A stretch of 64,000 bases of DNA from Stenotrophomonas sp. SAU14A_NAIMI4_8 (GCF_003086695.1 NZ_CP025999.1:180320-244319), one strand, 5' to 3'. Positions 28,264 to 37,145 are shown, numbered from the stretch's first letter. Made by a program: numbers and translations. Notes: generated by a model not told the origin, from the letters alone.

Positions 28264-28833
28264 ATGCGTCTTTCACATGCCCTTCTGCCGCTGTCCGCCG
28301 CCGTGCTGCTGTCTGCCTGTGGCAGCGCGCCGAAGAAGCCGCAGCCCACGCCGCCGCCGCCGAACGTTATCAGCACCGCGCAGCAGGCCGAAGCGAACCT
28401 GTCGCCGGCCTCGGCCAGCATCGTCAGCGGTCGCCTGGTGTTGAAGCCGGAAAGTGGCGGCGTGCACCTGACCGGGTTGATCGGTGGGCTGCAGCCGATG
28501 CAGCAGGCCGGCTTCCACATCCACGAACGCGGTGACTGCAGTGCGGTCGATGCCAGCAGTGCCGGCAATCACTTCAACCCCGGCGGCAGCGCGCATGGTC
28601 GCGCCGGCAGTGGCAAGCATCACTTGGGTGACATCGACAACCTGCAGGCCGATGCGCAGGGCCGCGCCAACATCGATGTACACCTGAAGGGCGTTACCCT
28701 AGGCGGAGGCGCCGCCACCGATATCGCCGGTCGTGCACTGGTCGTGCATGCCAACGCCGATGACTATCGCAGCCAGCCCGCCGGCAATGCCGGCGTCCGC
28801 ATCGCCTGCGGCGTGATCCGGGTTACCCGCTGA
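28264..28833 (+). CDS. sodC: Cu/Zn superoxide dismutase lipoprotein, copy 1
   Basis: Periplasmic SodC-like lipoprotein of 189 residues (lipobox LLSAC, Cys near residue 19, then a Pro/Lys-rich linker). Copper ligands are found in FHIHERGDC, AGNHFNPGG and VVHANADD; the zinc ligands in SAHGRAG and KHHLGD; the active-site Arg in GNAGVRIACG; and the disulphide Cys pair is kept. All catalytic residues appear present. A tandem paralogue follows after 33 bp. AAGGAG precedes the ATG. Confidence 0.9.
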   Translation: MRLSHALLPLSAAVLLSACGSAPKKPQPTPPPPNVISTAQQAEANLSPASASIVSGRLVLKPESGGVHLTGLIGGLQPMQQAGFHIHERGDCSAVDASSAGNHFNPGGSAHGRAGSGKHHLGDIDNLQADAQGRANIDVHLKGVTLGGGAATDIAGRALVVHANADDYRSQPAGNAGVRIACGVIRVTR

Positions 28834-28866
28834 TCGCCCGCCGGCACCCTCACCAAGGAGATTCAC

Positions 28867-29502
28867 ATGCGTCTGATCCACACTTCGCTGTTCGCGGCCA
28901 TCGCCGCCCTGGGCCTGGCGGCCTGCAGCCAGCCGGCCACGCCGGAAGCCGAAGCACCGGCCACCACCCCGGCCGAAGGTTCGGCAGCACCGGCCGATCC
29001 GGCCAGTGCCCCGGCTGCCGACGCGGCTGCTGCCGCCACCACCGAAGCCACGGCCAGCGCCGAACTGGCACCGACCCAGGGCAATGAAACCAAGGGCAGC
29101 GTCACCTTCAAGGTGGTCGATGGCAAGGTGCACGTCAGCGGCCAGATCAGTGGCCTGAAGCCAGGCAGCGAGCACGGCTTCCACATCCATGAAAAGGGTG
29201 ACTGCAGCGCGCCGGACGGCATGAGCGCCGGCGGCCACTTCAACCCGGGCAAGCAGGACCACGGCAGCGTGGCGGCCGATCCGCACCACGGCGGCGACAT
29301 GCCCAACATCAAGGCCGACGACAAGGGCGTGGCCACCATCGATGGCCCGGTGTCCAGCAACGTCAACATCGGCAAGGGTGATGACTTCGACATCATCGGC
29401 CGAGGCCTGATCGTCCACGCCGACGCCGACGACTACAAGACCCAGCCGACCGGCAACGCCGGCGCGCGCCTGGCTTGCGCGGTCATCCAGAAGGCCCCGT
29501 AA
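28867..29502 (+). CDS. sodC: Cu/Zn superoxide dismutase lipoprotein, copy 2
   Basis: Tandem paralogue of the previous gene, 211 residues, lipobox LAAC followed by an Ala/Pro/Thr-rich linker of about 50 residues. Metal ligands: FHIHEKGDCSAP, GGHFNPG, the DHGSV and DPHHGGD zinc region, LIVHADADDY; Arg in GNAGARLAC. It would dismutate superoxide in the periplasm. AAGGAGATTCAC gives a strong ribosome site, and a hairpin terminator follows, so copies 1 and 2 form a two-gene unit. Confidence 0.92.
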   Translation: MRLIHTSLFAAIAALGLAACSQPATPEAEAPATTPAEGSAAPADPASAPAADAAAAATTEATASAELAPTQGNETKGSVTFKVVDGKVHVSGQISGLKPGSEHGFHIHEKGDCSAPDGMSAGGHFNPGKQDHGSVAADPHHGGDMPNIKADDKGVATIDGPVSSNVNIGKGDDFDIIGRGLIVHADADDYKTQPTGNAGARLACAVIQKAP

Positions 29503-29512
29503 GAAAGCAGAA

Positions 29513-29536
29513 GCGCCGGCGAAAGCCGGCGTTTTT
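29513..29536 (+). terminator. Rho-independent terminator after sodC copy 2
   Basis: GCGCCGGC-gaaa-GCCGGCG followed by TTTTT, 11 bases after the stop. It is a compact GC-rich stem with a GAAA loop and a T-run. Confidence 0.88.
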
Positions 29537-29544
29537 CATTGTGC

Positions 29545-29568
29545 TGGCGCCGGGCCATGCCCGGCGGA
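29545..29568. repeat. REP-like palindrome without the GTAG head
   Basis: GGCGCCGGGC-cat-GCCCGGCG matches the CGCCGGGC REP stem but lacks GTAG (it reads GCTG). Probably a decayed SMAG copy. Confidence 0.65.
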
Positions 29569-29583
29569 TTGCATCCGATCGCC

Positions 29584-30024
29584 TTACAACGGCGCCGCGG
29601 CCAACTTCCTGGCCTGCACCGCCACTGCATCGCAGGCGGCCGTGCTGCCTTCGCAGAGGGTGGCCATCTTCCGGGTGCGACGAAACGGATGTTCGCGATC
29701 CCAGCCGATCGCCGTGCGCATGCGCACCACCGAGGGCGCCAACGGATGTGGCGCGGTGAACAACACCCAGGTGGTGGCGGTGTAGTCGGGGTCGTTCTCC
29801 ACCGTTTCCTTGCTCGTCTGCAGCACGACCATGCCGGCCGGCGTCTGCGCCTGCAGTCGCTCGATGTCCTTGCGCTGCGGCAGCTTCTCAGCGAACGCTG
29901 CCACGCTGGTGTACTCCAGCGGCAGATTGTCATCACCCGTGCGCACCGGGGCGCTGGCCTGGGCCAACCCGCTCAGGGCCAGCCCGAGCAGGCAGGCGGC
30001 ACGTCGGCAAGCAGAAACGGCCAT
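29584..30024 (-). CDS. Exported protein of unknown function
   Basis: A 146-residue protein with a signal peptide (ACLLGLALSGLAQA, cleavage near residue 24). The mature part is soluble, with a central EYTSVAAFAEKLPQRKDI segment, a WVLFTAPHPLAP segment and two Cys (LCEGSTAACDA) that could form a disulphide. I do not recognise the family. Codon use fits the neighbours. It faces the sodC pair convergently and sits between REP elements. Confidence 0.65.
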   Translation of the reverse strand: MAVSACRRAACLLGLALSGLAQASAPVRTGDDNLPLEYTSVAAFAEKLPQRKDIERLQAQTPAGMVVLQTSKETVENDPDYTATTWVLFTAPHPLAPSVVRMRTAIGWDREHPFRRTRKMATLCEGSTAACDAVAVQARKLAAAPL

Positions 30025-30037
30025 CGCAGGAACTCCT

Positions 30038-30139
30038 GTAGGTGGCGCCGGGTCATGCCCGGCGGAGCGCCGCTTTCGTAGAGTCGAGCTTGCTCGACTG
30101 GCCCTTCGCGCAACGGTAGCGCCGGGTCATGCCCGGCGG
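30038..30139. repeat. SMAG-type REP cluster (three copies, two stem types)
   Basis: Three forward GTAG palindromes: GGCGCCGGG type at 30038, GTCGAGC type at 30078, CGCCGGG type at 30116. Different stem families sit side by side in one gap, which shows that GTAG rather than the stem sequence is the common element. Confidence 0.87.
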
Positions 30140-30156
30140 AAGGTATCCCACGAATA

Positions 30157-31044
30157 TCAGCGCGCCAGCAGCGCGCGCGCGTCCTGGCCGGCTTCGCAGT
30201 GTACGAACAGCACCGGCACGCCGTGTGCCTCCAGCACCGCCGCCATCTGCCGCTGGCGCATCAGGAACTGCTCGTAGATGCCCTGCAGGCGATCACAATC
30301 GCCCTTGGCATGGTTGTAGTACGCGCACCAGCCAGCCGGGTCGAACAGCGCCATGCGCGCCTCGCCCTGCACATAGCGCAGCAGCGGTTCCGGCGCCGCG
30401 TCCAGCCACTCTTCCTCGGCCGGGGCCAGGATCGCCGTCTCGATCAGCGGCCACAGTGCGGCCAGGCCCTGGTTGTCGTACTGCATCGACATCATCGCGG
30501 CCAGGTCATTCACCGTGAAATAGCGCGCATGCTCGACCCGCGCGCCGAAGCCCTTCTGCGCCATCAGCGCGGTATCGGCATGGGCCATGCCGTTGGCCAG
30601 CAGCGTTTCTTCCAGCGCATCGGCCACCGCGGCAATGGTGGCCGCATCGGTGCCGGTCAGCAGGAACGGCACCACGCGCAGGCCACCGCCCACCAGGGTG
30701 GCATCGGCCTGGAACGGCAGCGGCACGTCGCCCTGCGCATCGGCACCGAAGGCCAGCAGACGCGGGCCCTGGTTGCTGCCGGGCGCACGCATCTGCAGTT
30801 CTTCCAGGCGGCGGTGGATCGGCCAGCCCGGGCGCAGTACTTCGGCCGGGTCGAAATGGGCGGCGGCGAAGACCAGGTCCAGCTCGGCTACCTGCGGCAC
30901 CAGCTTGGAAAGATCGCGGCCGACACGTTCGGCCAGTTCGCCGGCCTGTTCGGCGCTGAGGACCGCCTGGCCAGGAATTTCTCCGCCGGCCAGTTCCAGG
31001 GCCAGCACGCCAAGGGCGTTCATCGCGGGGTCGGGTTTGCTCAT
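30157..31044 (-). CDS. Conserved cytoplasmic protein of unknown function
   Basis: A 295-residue protein without signal peptide or membrane segment. Blocks that look conserved are a Gly-rich LLAFGADAQGDVPLPF, LRVVPFLLTG, AQKGFGARVEHARYFTVNDL and, at the C-terminus, VPVLFVHCEAGQDARAL. No named fold is recognised with confidence. It is divergent from fadI; the 108-bp gap would hold both promoters. Length and composition support a real gene. Confidence 0.75.
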   Translation of the reverse strand: MSKPDPAMNALGVLALELAGGEIPGQAVLSAEQAGELAERVGRDLSKLVPQVAELDLVFAAAHFDPAEVLRPGWPIHRRLEELQMRAPGSNQGPRLLAFGADAQGDVPLPFQADATLVGGGLRVVPFLLTGTDAATIAAVADALEETLLANGMAHADTALMAQKGFGARVEHARYFTVNDLAAMMSMQYDNQGLAALWPLIETAILAPAEEEWLDAAPEPLLRYVQGEARMALFDPAGWCAYYNHAKGDCDRLQGIYEQFLMRQRQMAAVLEAHGVPVLFVHCEAGQDARALLAR

Positions 31045-31152
31045 GGTTCCACGGTTGGCCCATCACAGGGCGGCAGCTACACTTGGCCCCATTATGCCTG
31101 CTCTGTCGTGCAGGCCATGTTGCAGACACCCTCATCCATGCCAGGTATCTCC

Positions 31153-32433
31153 ATGCCCAACGCTCGTCCCGTCGCCATCCTCGGTGGCGTCCGCATTCCG
31201 TTCTGCCGCCAGAACACCGCGTATTCGGATGTCGGCAACCTTGGCATGTCGGTACGTACGCTGGGCGCGCTGGTCGAACGGTTCGGCCTGCATGGCCAGC
31301 AACTGGGCGAAGTGGCCATGGGTGCGGTCATCAAGCATTCCAGCGACTGGAACCTGGGCCGCGAGGCCACCCTGTCCTCGGGCCTGTCGCCTTTGACCCC
31401 GGGCATCACCCTGCAGCGCGCCTGCGGCACCTCGCTGGACAGCATCATCACCGTCGCCAACAAGATTGCCCTGGGGCAGATCGAATCGGGCATCGGTGGC
31501 GGTTCCGATACCACCTCCGACGTGCCGATCGTCTACGGCAAGAAGCTGCGCGCGCGCCTGCTGGCCGCCAACCGGGCCAAGACCACCGGCGACAAGATCC
31601 GTGCCCTCACCTCGGGGTTCAAGTTCTCTGAACTGAAGCCCGAGTTCCCTGGCGTGGCCGAGCCGCGCACCGGCAAGAGCATGGGCGATCACTGTGAGGA
31701 CATGGCCAAGGAATGGAACATCTCGCGCGATTCGCAGGACGAGTGGGCTGTCTCGTCGCACAAGAAGCTGGCCGCCGCCTATGAGCGCGGCTTCTTCAAT
31801 GACCTGATCGCACCGTTCCGCGGCGTGGAGCGCGACAACATCCTGCGCGCCGATACCTCGCTGGAAAAGCTGGCCACGCTGAAGCCGGCGTTCGACAAGG
31901 TGTCCGGCCGTGGCACGCTCACCGCAGCCAATTCCACCCCGCTCACCGACGGCGCCGCGGCCGTGCTGCTGGCCAGCGAAGAGTGGGCACGCGCGCACGG
32001 CCACGAGCCGCAGGCCTACCTGCGCGATGCGCACGTATCGGCGGTGGATTTCGTGCACGGCGAAGGCCTGCTGATGGCGCCGACCGTGGCCGTGCCGGAA
32101 ATGCTGAAGCGCAATGGCCTGACCCTGCAGGATTTCGACATCTACGAAATCCATGAAGCCTTCGCCGCGCAGGTGCTGTGCACCCTGCGCGCGTGGGAGA
32201 GCGAGGATTACTGCCGTAACCGCCTGGGCCTGGATGCACCGATGGGCCGCATCGATCCGGACAAGATCAACCTGCTGGGATCGTCGCTGGCCACCGGCCA
32301 CCCGTTCGCCGCCACCGGCGCCCGCGTGATCGCCACCGCTGCCAAGCAGCTGGCCGAACGTGGCGGCGGCCGTGCCCTGGTGTCGATCTGCACCGCCGGC
32401 GGCATGGGCGTGGTGGCGATCGTCGAACGCTGA
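31153..32433 (+). CDS. fadI: Acetyl-CoA C-acyltransferase, FadI-type thiolase
   Basis: Thiolase of 426 residues. The catalytic Cys lies in TLQRACGTSLDS, His in IYEIHEAFAA and the second Cys in CTAGGMGVVAI; the nucleotide loop NLLGSSLATGHPFAATGAR is present. Length and the CGTSLDS sequence fit the FadI subunit, which with a FadJ-like partner completes beta-oxidation, though a biosynthetic acetyl-CoA acetyltransferase is possible. In-frame ATGs at 31117 and 31138 are alternatives; 31153 gives the usual MPNARPVAILGG start. Confidence 0.88.
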   Translation: MPNARPVAILGGVRIPFCRQNTAYSDVGNLGMSVRTLGALVERFGLHGQQLGEVAMGAVIKHSSDWNLGREATLSSGLSPLTPGITLQRACGTSLDSIITVANKIALGQIESGIGGGSDTTSDVPIVYGKKLRARLLAANRAKTTGDKIRALTSGFKFSELKPEFPGVAEPRTGKSMGDHCEDMAKEWNISRDSQDEWAVSSHKKLAAAYERGFFNDLIAPFRGVERDNILRADTSLEKLATLKPAFDKVSGRGTLTAANSTPLTDGAAAVLLASEEWARAHGHEPQAYLRDAHVSAVDFVHGEGLLMAPTVAVPEMLKRNGLTLQDFDIYEIHEAFAAQVLCTLRAWESEDYCRNRLGLDAPMGRIDPDKINLLGSSLATGHPFAATGARVIATAAKQLAERGGGRALVSICTAGGMGVVAIVER

Positions 32434-32454
32434 GCGCATCAAACGTTGGAATTG

Positions 32455-32481
32455 AAAACGCCGCCCATCGGGCGGCGTTTT
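32455..32481. terminator. Bidirectional terminator between fadI and hemY
   Basis: AAAACGCCGCCC-atc-GGGCGGCGTTTT is a perfect 12-bp stem with A- and T-runs on both sides, so it can stop transcription from fadI (+) and from hemY (-). Confidence 0.92.
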
Positions 32482-32502
32482 CGTAGCGCGATGCGTCGAT
32501 GG

Positions 32503-33804
32503 TCACGGCAACCGCGGGTTGCCGAACGCGTCGCGTTCTTCGTTCGCGTCATACACCGGCGGCTGCACCGCCGTCGGCTGCTCTTCCACCGTGGCCCGCA
32601 GCGGTGCCTCGGCGGTGCCGTCACGCACCAGCGCCACGCTGTCCTCGCCGCGCTGCAGGCGCAGGGCGTTGCCCAGGCACTGCGCGGCCAGTGCCGGTTC
32701 GCCACGCTGGGCGAAGGCTTCGCCCAGCGCTTCCCAGGCCGGCGCACCCGCACCGGCGGCAACGGCCTCGTGCAGGAAGGTTTCCGCCGCCGCCCAATCC
32801 TGCTGCGCCAGTGCCACCCGGCCCTGGGCCAGGCGCAGCGCTGCCGAATCCGCATGCACGTTGCGCCAGCGCTGCAGGTTGGCCTGGCGGGTGGCCAGGC
32901 GGTCTACCGGCAGGCGCCCGTACAGCGCCACCAGTTCGTCGTCCCAGCGCTGGTCCAGTGCCTGTTCCAGTGCCAGCAGGGCAGGTTCGTCCCATTCCAG
33001 CGCCACCGCGCGGGTGGCATAGGCACCCACCACATCGGGCGTCGGCCGCAGCGCCTTGGGCGTGGTTTCCCACTGTGCGGCCAGCGCGTTCACATCGGCC
33101 GCTTCCAGCAGCGCCTGCGCGGCAAGCCGGGCTTCCAGTTCGCTGGCGGCTTCGCTGGGCAGTACCTTGCTCTGGCGCAGCGCGCCCAGCTGGCCGTATG
33201 CCTCGTGGGCACGGCCGGCGCGGGCCAGCGCTTCGGTGCGCAGCCACAGGCCACGCGGCGGCAGCGGCTGGATCGCCGCCACGTCCAGCGCATTGATCGC
33301 ATCCACCGGCAGATCGCGGGCCAGCAGCTGCTCGGCGCGCAGCAACGCATGCAGCGTGGCATCGCGCTCGCCCAGCCGCTGCAGCAGCGTTTCACCGCCG
33401 GCGCCGTCGGCCCGCGCCTGCGCGCTGCGCACCGCGTTGGCCAGCGCGATCGCCGTCACCTCCGAATCCTGCGCAGCACCGTCCAGGAGCTTTTCCGCGC
33501 GCTGCCACTGGCCCTGTTCATAGGCCTGCAGGCCATCGATCAGGCGCACCCGGCCCTGCTTGCGGCGGTAGCGGCCCCAGGCACGGAACGGTGCGGCAAT
33601 CAGGCTCCACAGCAGCCACAGCACCAGCACGGCGATCACCGCCAGCAGCGCCACCTTGGGCAGGTTGCTGTGGTAGTCGTAGCCACCGTGGCGCAGGATC
33701 ACCTCGCCATAGCGGTTCAGGTCTTCGGCGCCCAGCCATTGCGCGGCAACGATGCCAATGGCCACGGCCAGCAACAGCACGACCAGGGATTGCACGGGCT
33801 TCAT
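32503..33804 (-). CDS. hemY: HemY-like TPR membrane protein
   Basis: Proteobacterial HemY of 433 residues: two N-terminal membrane segments (about residues 5-25 and 48-70, with the HGGYDYHSNLPKVALL linker typical of the family) and a periplasmic or cytosolic TPR region. It is not the protoporphyrinogen oxidase also called HemY. It is associated with late haem or porphyrin homeostasis but its biochemical role is unsettled. Last gene of hemD-hemX-hemY, seven bases after hemX. The C-terminal 40 residues are acidic and Pro-rich. Confidence 0.9.
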   Translation of the reverse strand: MKPVQSLVVLLLAVAIGIVAAQWLGAEDLNRYGEVILRHGGYDYHSNLPKVALLAVIAVLVLWLLWSLIAAPFRAWGRYRRKQGRVRLIDGLQAYEQGQWQRAEKLLDGAAQDSEVTAIALANAVRSAQARADGAGGETLLQRLGERDATLHALLRAEQLLARDLPVDAINALDVAAIQPLPPRGLWLRTEALARAGRAHEAYGQLGALRQSKVLPSEAASELEARLAAQALLEAADVNALAAQWETTPKALRPTPDVVGAYATRAVALEWDEPALLALEQALDQRWDDELVALYGRLPVDRLATRQANLQRWRNVHADSAALRLAQGRVALAQQDWAAAETFLHEAVAAGAGAPAWEALGEAFAQRGEPALAAQCLGNALRLQRGEDSVALVRDGTAEAPLRATVEEQPTAVQPPVYDANEERDAFGNPRLP

Positions 33805-33810
33805 AGGGTC

Positions 33811-34791
33811 TTACCTCCGGTCGGTCTGGGTGCGCAGCTGCCGCAGCGTGCTGCCAAGTACGTTGCCATCGGCCTGTAGCGGCAGTTGGCGCAGGGCCTG
33901 CAGTTCAGCACGTTGCGCGCGCAGGGCTGGTGAATCCGGCCAGCGGCGCTGCGCCCACTGGTCCACACGGGCCAGCGCGGCATCGCGGCCGCGGCCATCA
34001 CCGCGCTCAATGGCGGCACGGGCCAGGGTCAGTTCCAGTTCCAGTGCCTGTTCGGCGCTGGCACGTTCGCCGGCGGTCAGTGGCCCCTGCAGGCGGCTGG
34101 GGGTGATATCGACGAAGGCTGCGATGACCGCCTGCCACCAGGGCCGCGCGACCGGCGCCACGGGCGAGCTGGGCTGCACCTGCGAAGGCAGGCGCTGCAA
34201 CGCCTGCGAGACCGCATCCAAGCGCTGCAGGGCCAGCACGCGCGGGCCATCGCCCAGTGCATCCAGCGCTTCGCGTTCCTGCACCAGCGCCTGGCGCAGG
34301 TTCAGGCCATCGCTGTCGGGCAGTTCGGCCAGCGCGGTGGCGGCCAGGCCGTACAGGCGGCGCGCGCCATCCACATCGTCGGCGAAGGCCAGGCGCTGGG
34401 CGGCCTGGGTCAGCAGCAGCTCGGCCTCGTCGCGCTGCACCGCCTGGCGGCCCAGGTTGGCGCTCTCGGTCAGCTTGGCCAGGTTTTCTTCCAGCAGCGC
34501 GCTGCGCTGGGACAGGCCCAGCATCTCGTCGCGCAGCACGCGGTTGGTGGCCGCCGCATCCTGCAGGCGCTGGCTGCTGGCGCGCTGGTCGCGGCGCAGG
34601 GCGTCCACCGCTGCTTCCAGGCCCTGCAACTGCACGGCGGCGGTCTGCGCCTGCGCCTGCTGTTCGCGCTGCTGGTGCTGCCAGTAGTACCAGGCGCCAT
34701 AGCCGGCAGCCGCCAGGCCCACCACCACGGCAGTGGCCAGCAGCCAGCGGGCACGGGAACGGGGGGCGGCAGGGGGCGAAGTGTCGTTCAT
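33811..34791 (-). CDS. hemX: HemX-like membrane protein
   Basis: A 326-residue HemX (often annotated uroporphyrinogen-III C-methyltransferase, though the SAM-binding fold is absent). Cytoplasmic N-tail, one membrane helix at about residues 17-35 (LLATAVVVGLAAAGYGAWYY), then a long coiled-coil rich in Gln/Glu/Arg. The start is the ATG at 34791; an upstream in-frame start at 34854 would add a Pro/Arg-rich stretch. It lies between hemD and hemY on one transcript. Confidence 0.88.
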   Translation of the reverse strand: MNDTSPPAAPRSRARWLLATAVVVGLAAAGYGAWYYWQHQQREQQAQAQTAAVQLQGLEAAVDALRRDQRASSQRLQDAAATNRVLRDEMLGLSQRSALLEENLAKLTESANLGRQAVQRDEAELLLTQAAQRLAFADDVDGARRLYGLAATALAELPDSDGLNLRQALVQEREALDALGDGPRVLALQRLDAVSQALQRLPSQVQPSSPVAPVARPWWQAVIAAFVDITPSRLQGPLTAGERASAEQALELELTLARAAIERGDGRGRDAALARVDQWAQRRWPDSPALRAQRAELQALRQLPLQADGNVLGSTLRQLRTQTDRR

Positions 34792-34894
34792 CAGGCTTCC
34801 TTGTCGGCGGCGCGCCCGGGTGGGCCCGGCCGGCGGCGTTGCACACAGCATCACCGCTGGCGTTCAGCGCAGCAAGCGTGCGCCCGGCGCCTGT

Positions 34895-35683
34895 TCAGTT
34901 CGCTGCCGGGGCGGTGAGTGCGGCGTGTGCGGCCGCGGTCATCTGCGCGACAGTGGGGCCTTCGCTGCGCACCACGCGCTGCAGGCCCAGCGCCTGCGCC
35001 TGCGCCGCCAGTCGTTCGCTGGCGGCCAGCACGGTGGCCTGCTGGCGCAGGCGCTGCTGCCAGGCCGGCGACAACTGCTGCCAGAACCGCTGCAACGCCT
35101 CGCCGCTGCTGACGCCCAGCAGCCAGGGCGTCGCCGAATGGGTCAATCGCGACAAGGTACGGCGCGGCAGGCGCAGCGGCACGCGTTCGTACACGTCCGA
35201 ACGCAGGATCTGCGCACCGGCCTGCTGCAATTGCGCGGCAATCAGCCCGCGTCCGCCGGGGGCGGTCACCAGGCCGATCTGCAGCCCCTGCACGTTGTCC
35301 AGGGCGGGCAGGCCCAGCAGCCCTTCGCTGTCCATCCGCTGCGGTGCCTGCACGTCGGCCACGCCCAGCGCCTGCAATGCACGTGCGGTGCCTTCGCCCA
35401 CGGTCAGCCACGGGCCGCGCTGCGCGGCGGGCAGGTCCACCCACGCCGCTGCAGCCGCCACCGCCGCCGGGCTGGTGAAGACCACCCGCGGGCAGGCCAG
35501 CGCCTGGTTCAGCCGTTGTTCCACCGCCGCGCCCTGCAAGCGCCGCAGCCGCCACGGCGAAAACGCCAGCGTGGTCCCGCCGTAGCGGGCTGCGGCGCGG
35601 CGCAACCCGGCATGCTGCCCCTGCGGGCGCAGCGATATCAGGGTCCAGCCAGTGGGTATCGTATGGTCGGGCATTGACGTCAT
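34895..35683 (-). CDS. hemD: Uroporphyrinogen-III synthase
   Basis: HemD of 262 residues: converts hydroxymethylbilane to uroporphyrinogen III with inversion of ring D. The two-lobed fold shows SLRPQGQHAGLRRAA, VVFTSPAAVAAA, LTVGEGTARAL, VTAPGGRGLI and VYERVPLRLP, in that order. First gene of the hemD-hemX-hemY run. Alternative starts are MTSMPDHT (35683) and MPDHT (35674). Divergent from the thioesterase gene at 35719, with only 35 bp between starts, so the promoters overlap the coding starts. Confidence 0.92.
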   Translation of the reverse strand: MTSMPDHTIPTGWTLISLRPQGQHAGLRRAAARYGGTTLAFSPWRLRRLQGAAVEQRLNQALACPRVVFTSPAAVAAAAAWVDLPAAQRGPWLTVGEGTARALQALGVADVQAPQRMDSEGLLGLPALDNVQGLQIGLVTAPGGRGLIAAQLQQAGAQILRSDVYERVPLRLPRRTLSRLTHSATPWLLGVSSGEALQRFWQQLSPAWQQRLRQQATVLAASERLAAQAQALGLQRVVRSEGPTVAQMTAAAHAALTAPAAN

Positions 35684-35718
35684 TATGCGGGCCCTTCGTT
35701 GTCGTGGTTGCTGCTCCG

Positions 35719-36186
35719 ATGTCCGTTGATGCCCTGACTTCCTCGCTGGCCTCCCTGCAGGACGTGCTCGACTGCATGCCGGCCGTGCGCGCCATGCAGA
35801 TCCGTCTGGATGGCTACGCCGACGGCGTGCTGCGCATCACCGCGCCGCTGGCCGCCAACGTCAACGATAAGGGCAATGCCTTCGGCGGCAGCCTGGCCTC
35901 GGTGCTCACCCTGTCCGGCTGGGCCCTGGTCAGCCTGCGCCTGCGCCTGGCCGGGCACGACGCCGAGGTCTACGTGGCCGACAGCAACCTGCGCTACCTG
36001 GCGCCGGTCTACGAGGACCTGCACGCCCATGCGGCCGCCGCCGAAAGCAGCGCCTGGGACACCTTCCTGTCCACCTTCCGCCAGCGCGGCAAGGCACGCA
36101 TCAGCATCGTCGCCACCCAGCCCGGCGCCGATGGCCGCCCGGCGGCTGAATTCAGTGGTCGCTTCGTTGCCTTCGCCAAAGGGTAG
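35719..36186 (+). CDS. YiiD C-terminal-type hotdog thioesterase
   Basis: Hotdog-fold protein of 155 residues resembling the YiiD_C thioesterase domain: MQIRLDGYADGVLRITAPL, then NDKGNAFGGSLASVLTLSGW, the family's active-site region with Asn/Gly/Ser, and a YVADSNLRYLAPV strand. Substrate unknown; related proteins hydrolyse short acyl-CoA or acyl-ACP. The ATG at 35719 is chosen because the frame's upstream part overlaps hemD's start. Divergent from hemD. Confidence 0.8.
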   Translation: MSVDALTSSLASLQDVLDCMPAVRAMQIRLDGYADGVLRITAPLAANVNDKGNAFGGSLASVLTLSGWALVSLRLRLAGHDAEVYVADSNLRYLAPVYEDLHAHAAAAESSAWDTFLSTFRQRGKARISIVATQPGADGRPAAEFSGRFVAFAKG

Positions 36187-36219
36187 GATGTCAGGCTGAC
36201 GTCCTTGGGGAACCCACCG

Positions 36220-36651
36220 ATGCGCCGCTTGATCCAGATCCTGTTGTGTTCGCTGTTGCTGGTCAGCGCCGTTGCCGGCGCGGCCGCCGACGACCTGACC
36301 CGCAAGCAGCGCAAGCTGCTGGAAGAAACCCAGATCGCTTACGGGGCCACCATCCGCTGGGGCACGATGGACGACGCCATCGCCTACCTGGACCCGCAGC
36401 TGCGCAAGGACAAGCCGCCCACCCAGTTCGAGCTGAACCGCTACGCCCAGCTGCGCGTGTCGTCCTACCGCGAGCGCAGCTCGGCTTCGCTGGACGGCGG
36501 CCAGGTCGAGCGCCGGGTGGAAATCGGGGTGATCAACCAGAACACCCAGGCCGAACGCACCGTGGTGGTAACCGAGCGCTGGCGCTGGGACCCGGAAGCC
36601 AAGCGCTGGTGGCAGGCGGCCGGCCTGCCGGACCTCTGGCAGGGGCAGTGA
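36220..36651 (+). CDS. Exported protein of unknown function
   Basis: A 143-residue protein with a signal peptide (LLCSLLLVSAVAGAAA, cleavage near residue 23). The mature part is alpha/beta, opening RKQRKLLEETQIAYGATIRW and ending in a conserved-looking TERWRWDPEAKRWWQAAGLP with several Trp. Seen in Xanthomonadaceae neighbourhoods but not assigned by me to a named family. GGGGAAC precedes the ATG. It lies between the thioesterase and the rhodanese gene on one strand. Confidence 0.72.
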   Translation: MRRLIQILLCSLLLVSAVAGAAADDLTRKQRKLLEETQIAYGATIRWGTMDDAIAYLDPQLRKDKPPTQFELNRYAQLRVSSYRERSSASLDGGQVERRVEIGVINQNTQAERTVVVTERWRWDPEAKRWWQAAGLPDLWQGQ

Positions 36652-36707
36652 CGGGCCGCCTGCGGCTTGTGCGACAATCGGCCCCCGCTTATAGACCCGT
36701 GATCTGA

Positions 36708-37145
36708 GTGAATTACGAAGAGCTGCTGGCCTTTGCCGGCCGAAACCCGATGCTGTCCGCAGCCCTGGTGGGCCTGACCGTGGCGATCATCGTCACCGAG
36801 GTCCGCCGCCTGTTCCGGGGCTTCAAGGGCATCAAGCCGGCTGAACTGACCCAGCTGATGAATGCCGGCGGTGCCGTGGTGGTCGATCTGTCGGCCAGTG
36901 GCGACTTCGAGAAGGGCCACATCGCCGGCAGCCGCCAGGCGCAGGCCAGCGCGTTCGGTCCGGAGCACAAGCTGGTGGCCAACGCCAAGCAGAGCCCGGT
37001 GGTGTTGGTGTGCCGCAGCGGCAACGCTTCGGAAACCGCCGCCAAGGCGCTGAAGAAGGCCGGTTTCGAAAAAGTTTTCGTGCTCGACGGCGGCATTCCC
37101 GCCTGGCAGCAGGCCGAACTGCCGCTGGTCAAGGGTCGCAACTGA
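36708..37145 (+). CDS. Membrane-anchored rhodanese (YibN type)
   Basis: Single-domain rhodanese of 145 residues with an N-terminal membrane helix (about residues 13-31). The active-site loop is VCRSGNAS with catalytic Cys in a six-residue loop, and the VLDGGIPAWQQAELPL tail is typical of YibN. The enzyme transfers sulfane sulfur; in E. coli yibN is likewise next to secB. GTG start at 36708. secB follows after 100 bp and gpsA after that, reproducing the yibN-secB-gpsA order of enteric genomes. Confidence 0.9.
   Translation: MNYEELLAFAGRNPMLSAALVGLTVAIIVTEVRRLFRGFKGIKPAELTQLMNAGGAVVVDLSASGDFEKGHIAGSRQAQASAFGPEHKLVANAKQSPVVLVCRSGNASETAAKALKKAGFEKVFVLDGGIPAWQQAELPLVKGRN

Noticed and set aside
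33811..34791. HemX as a true uroporphyrinogen-III methyltransferase
   Set aside because: The SAM-binding TP-methylase fold motifs are absent; the protein is a membrane-anchored coiled-coil.
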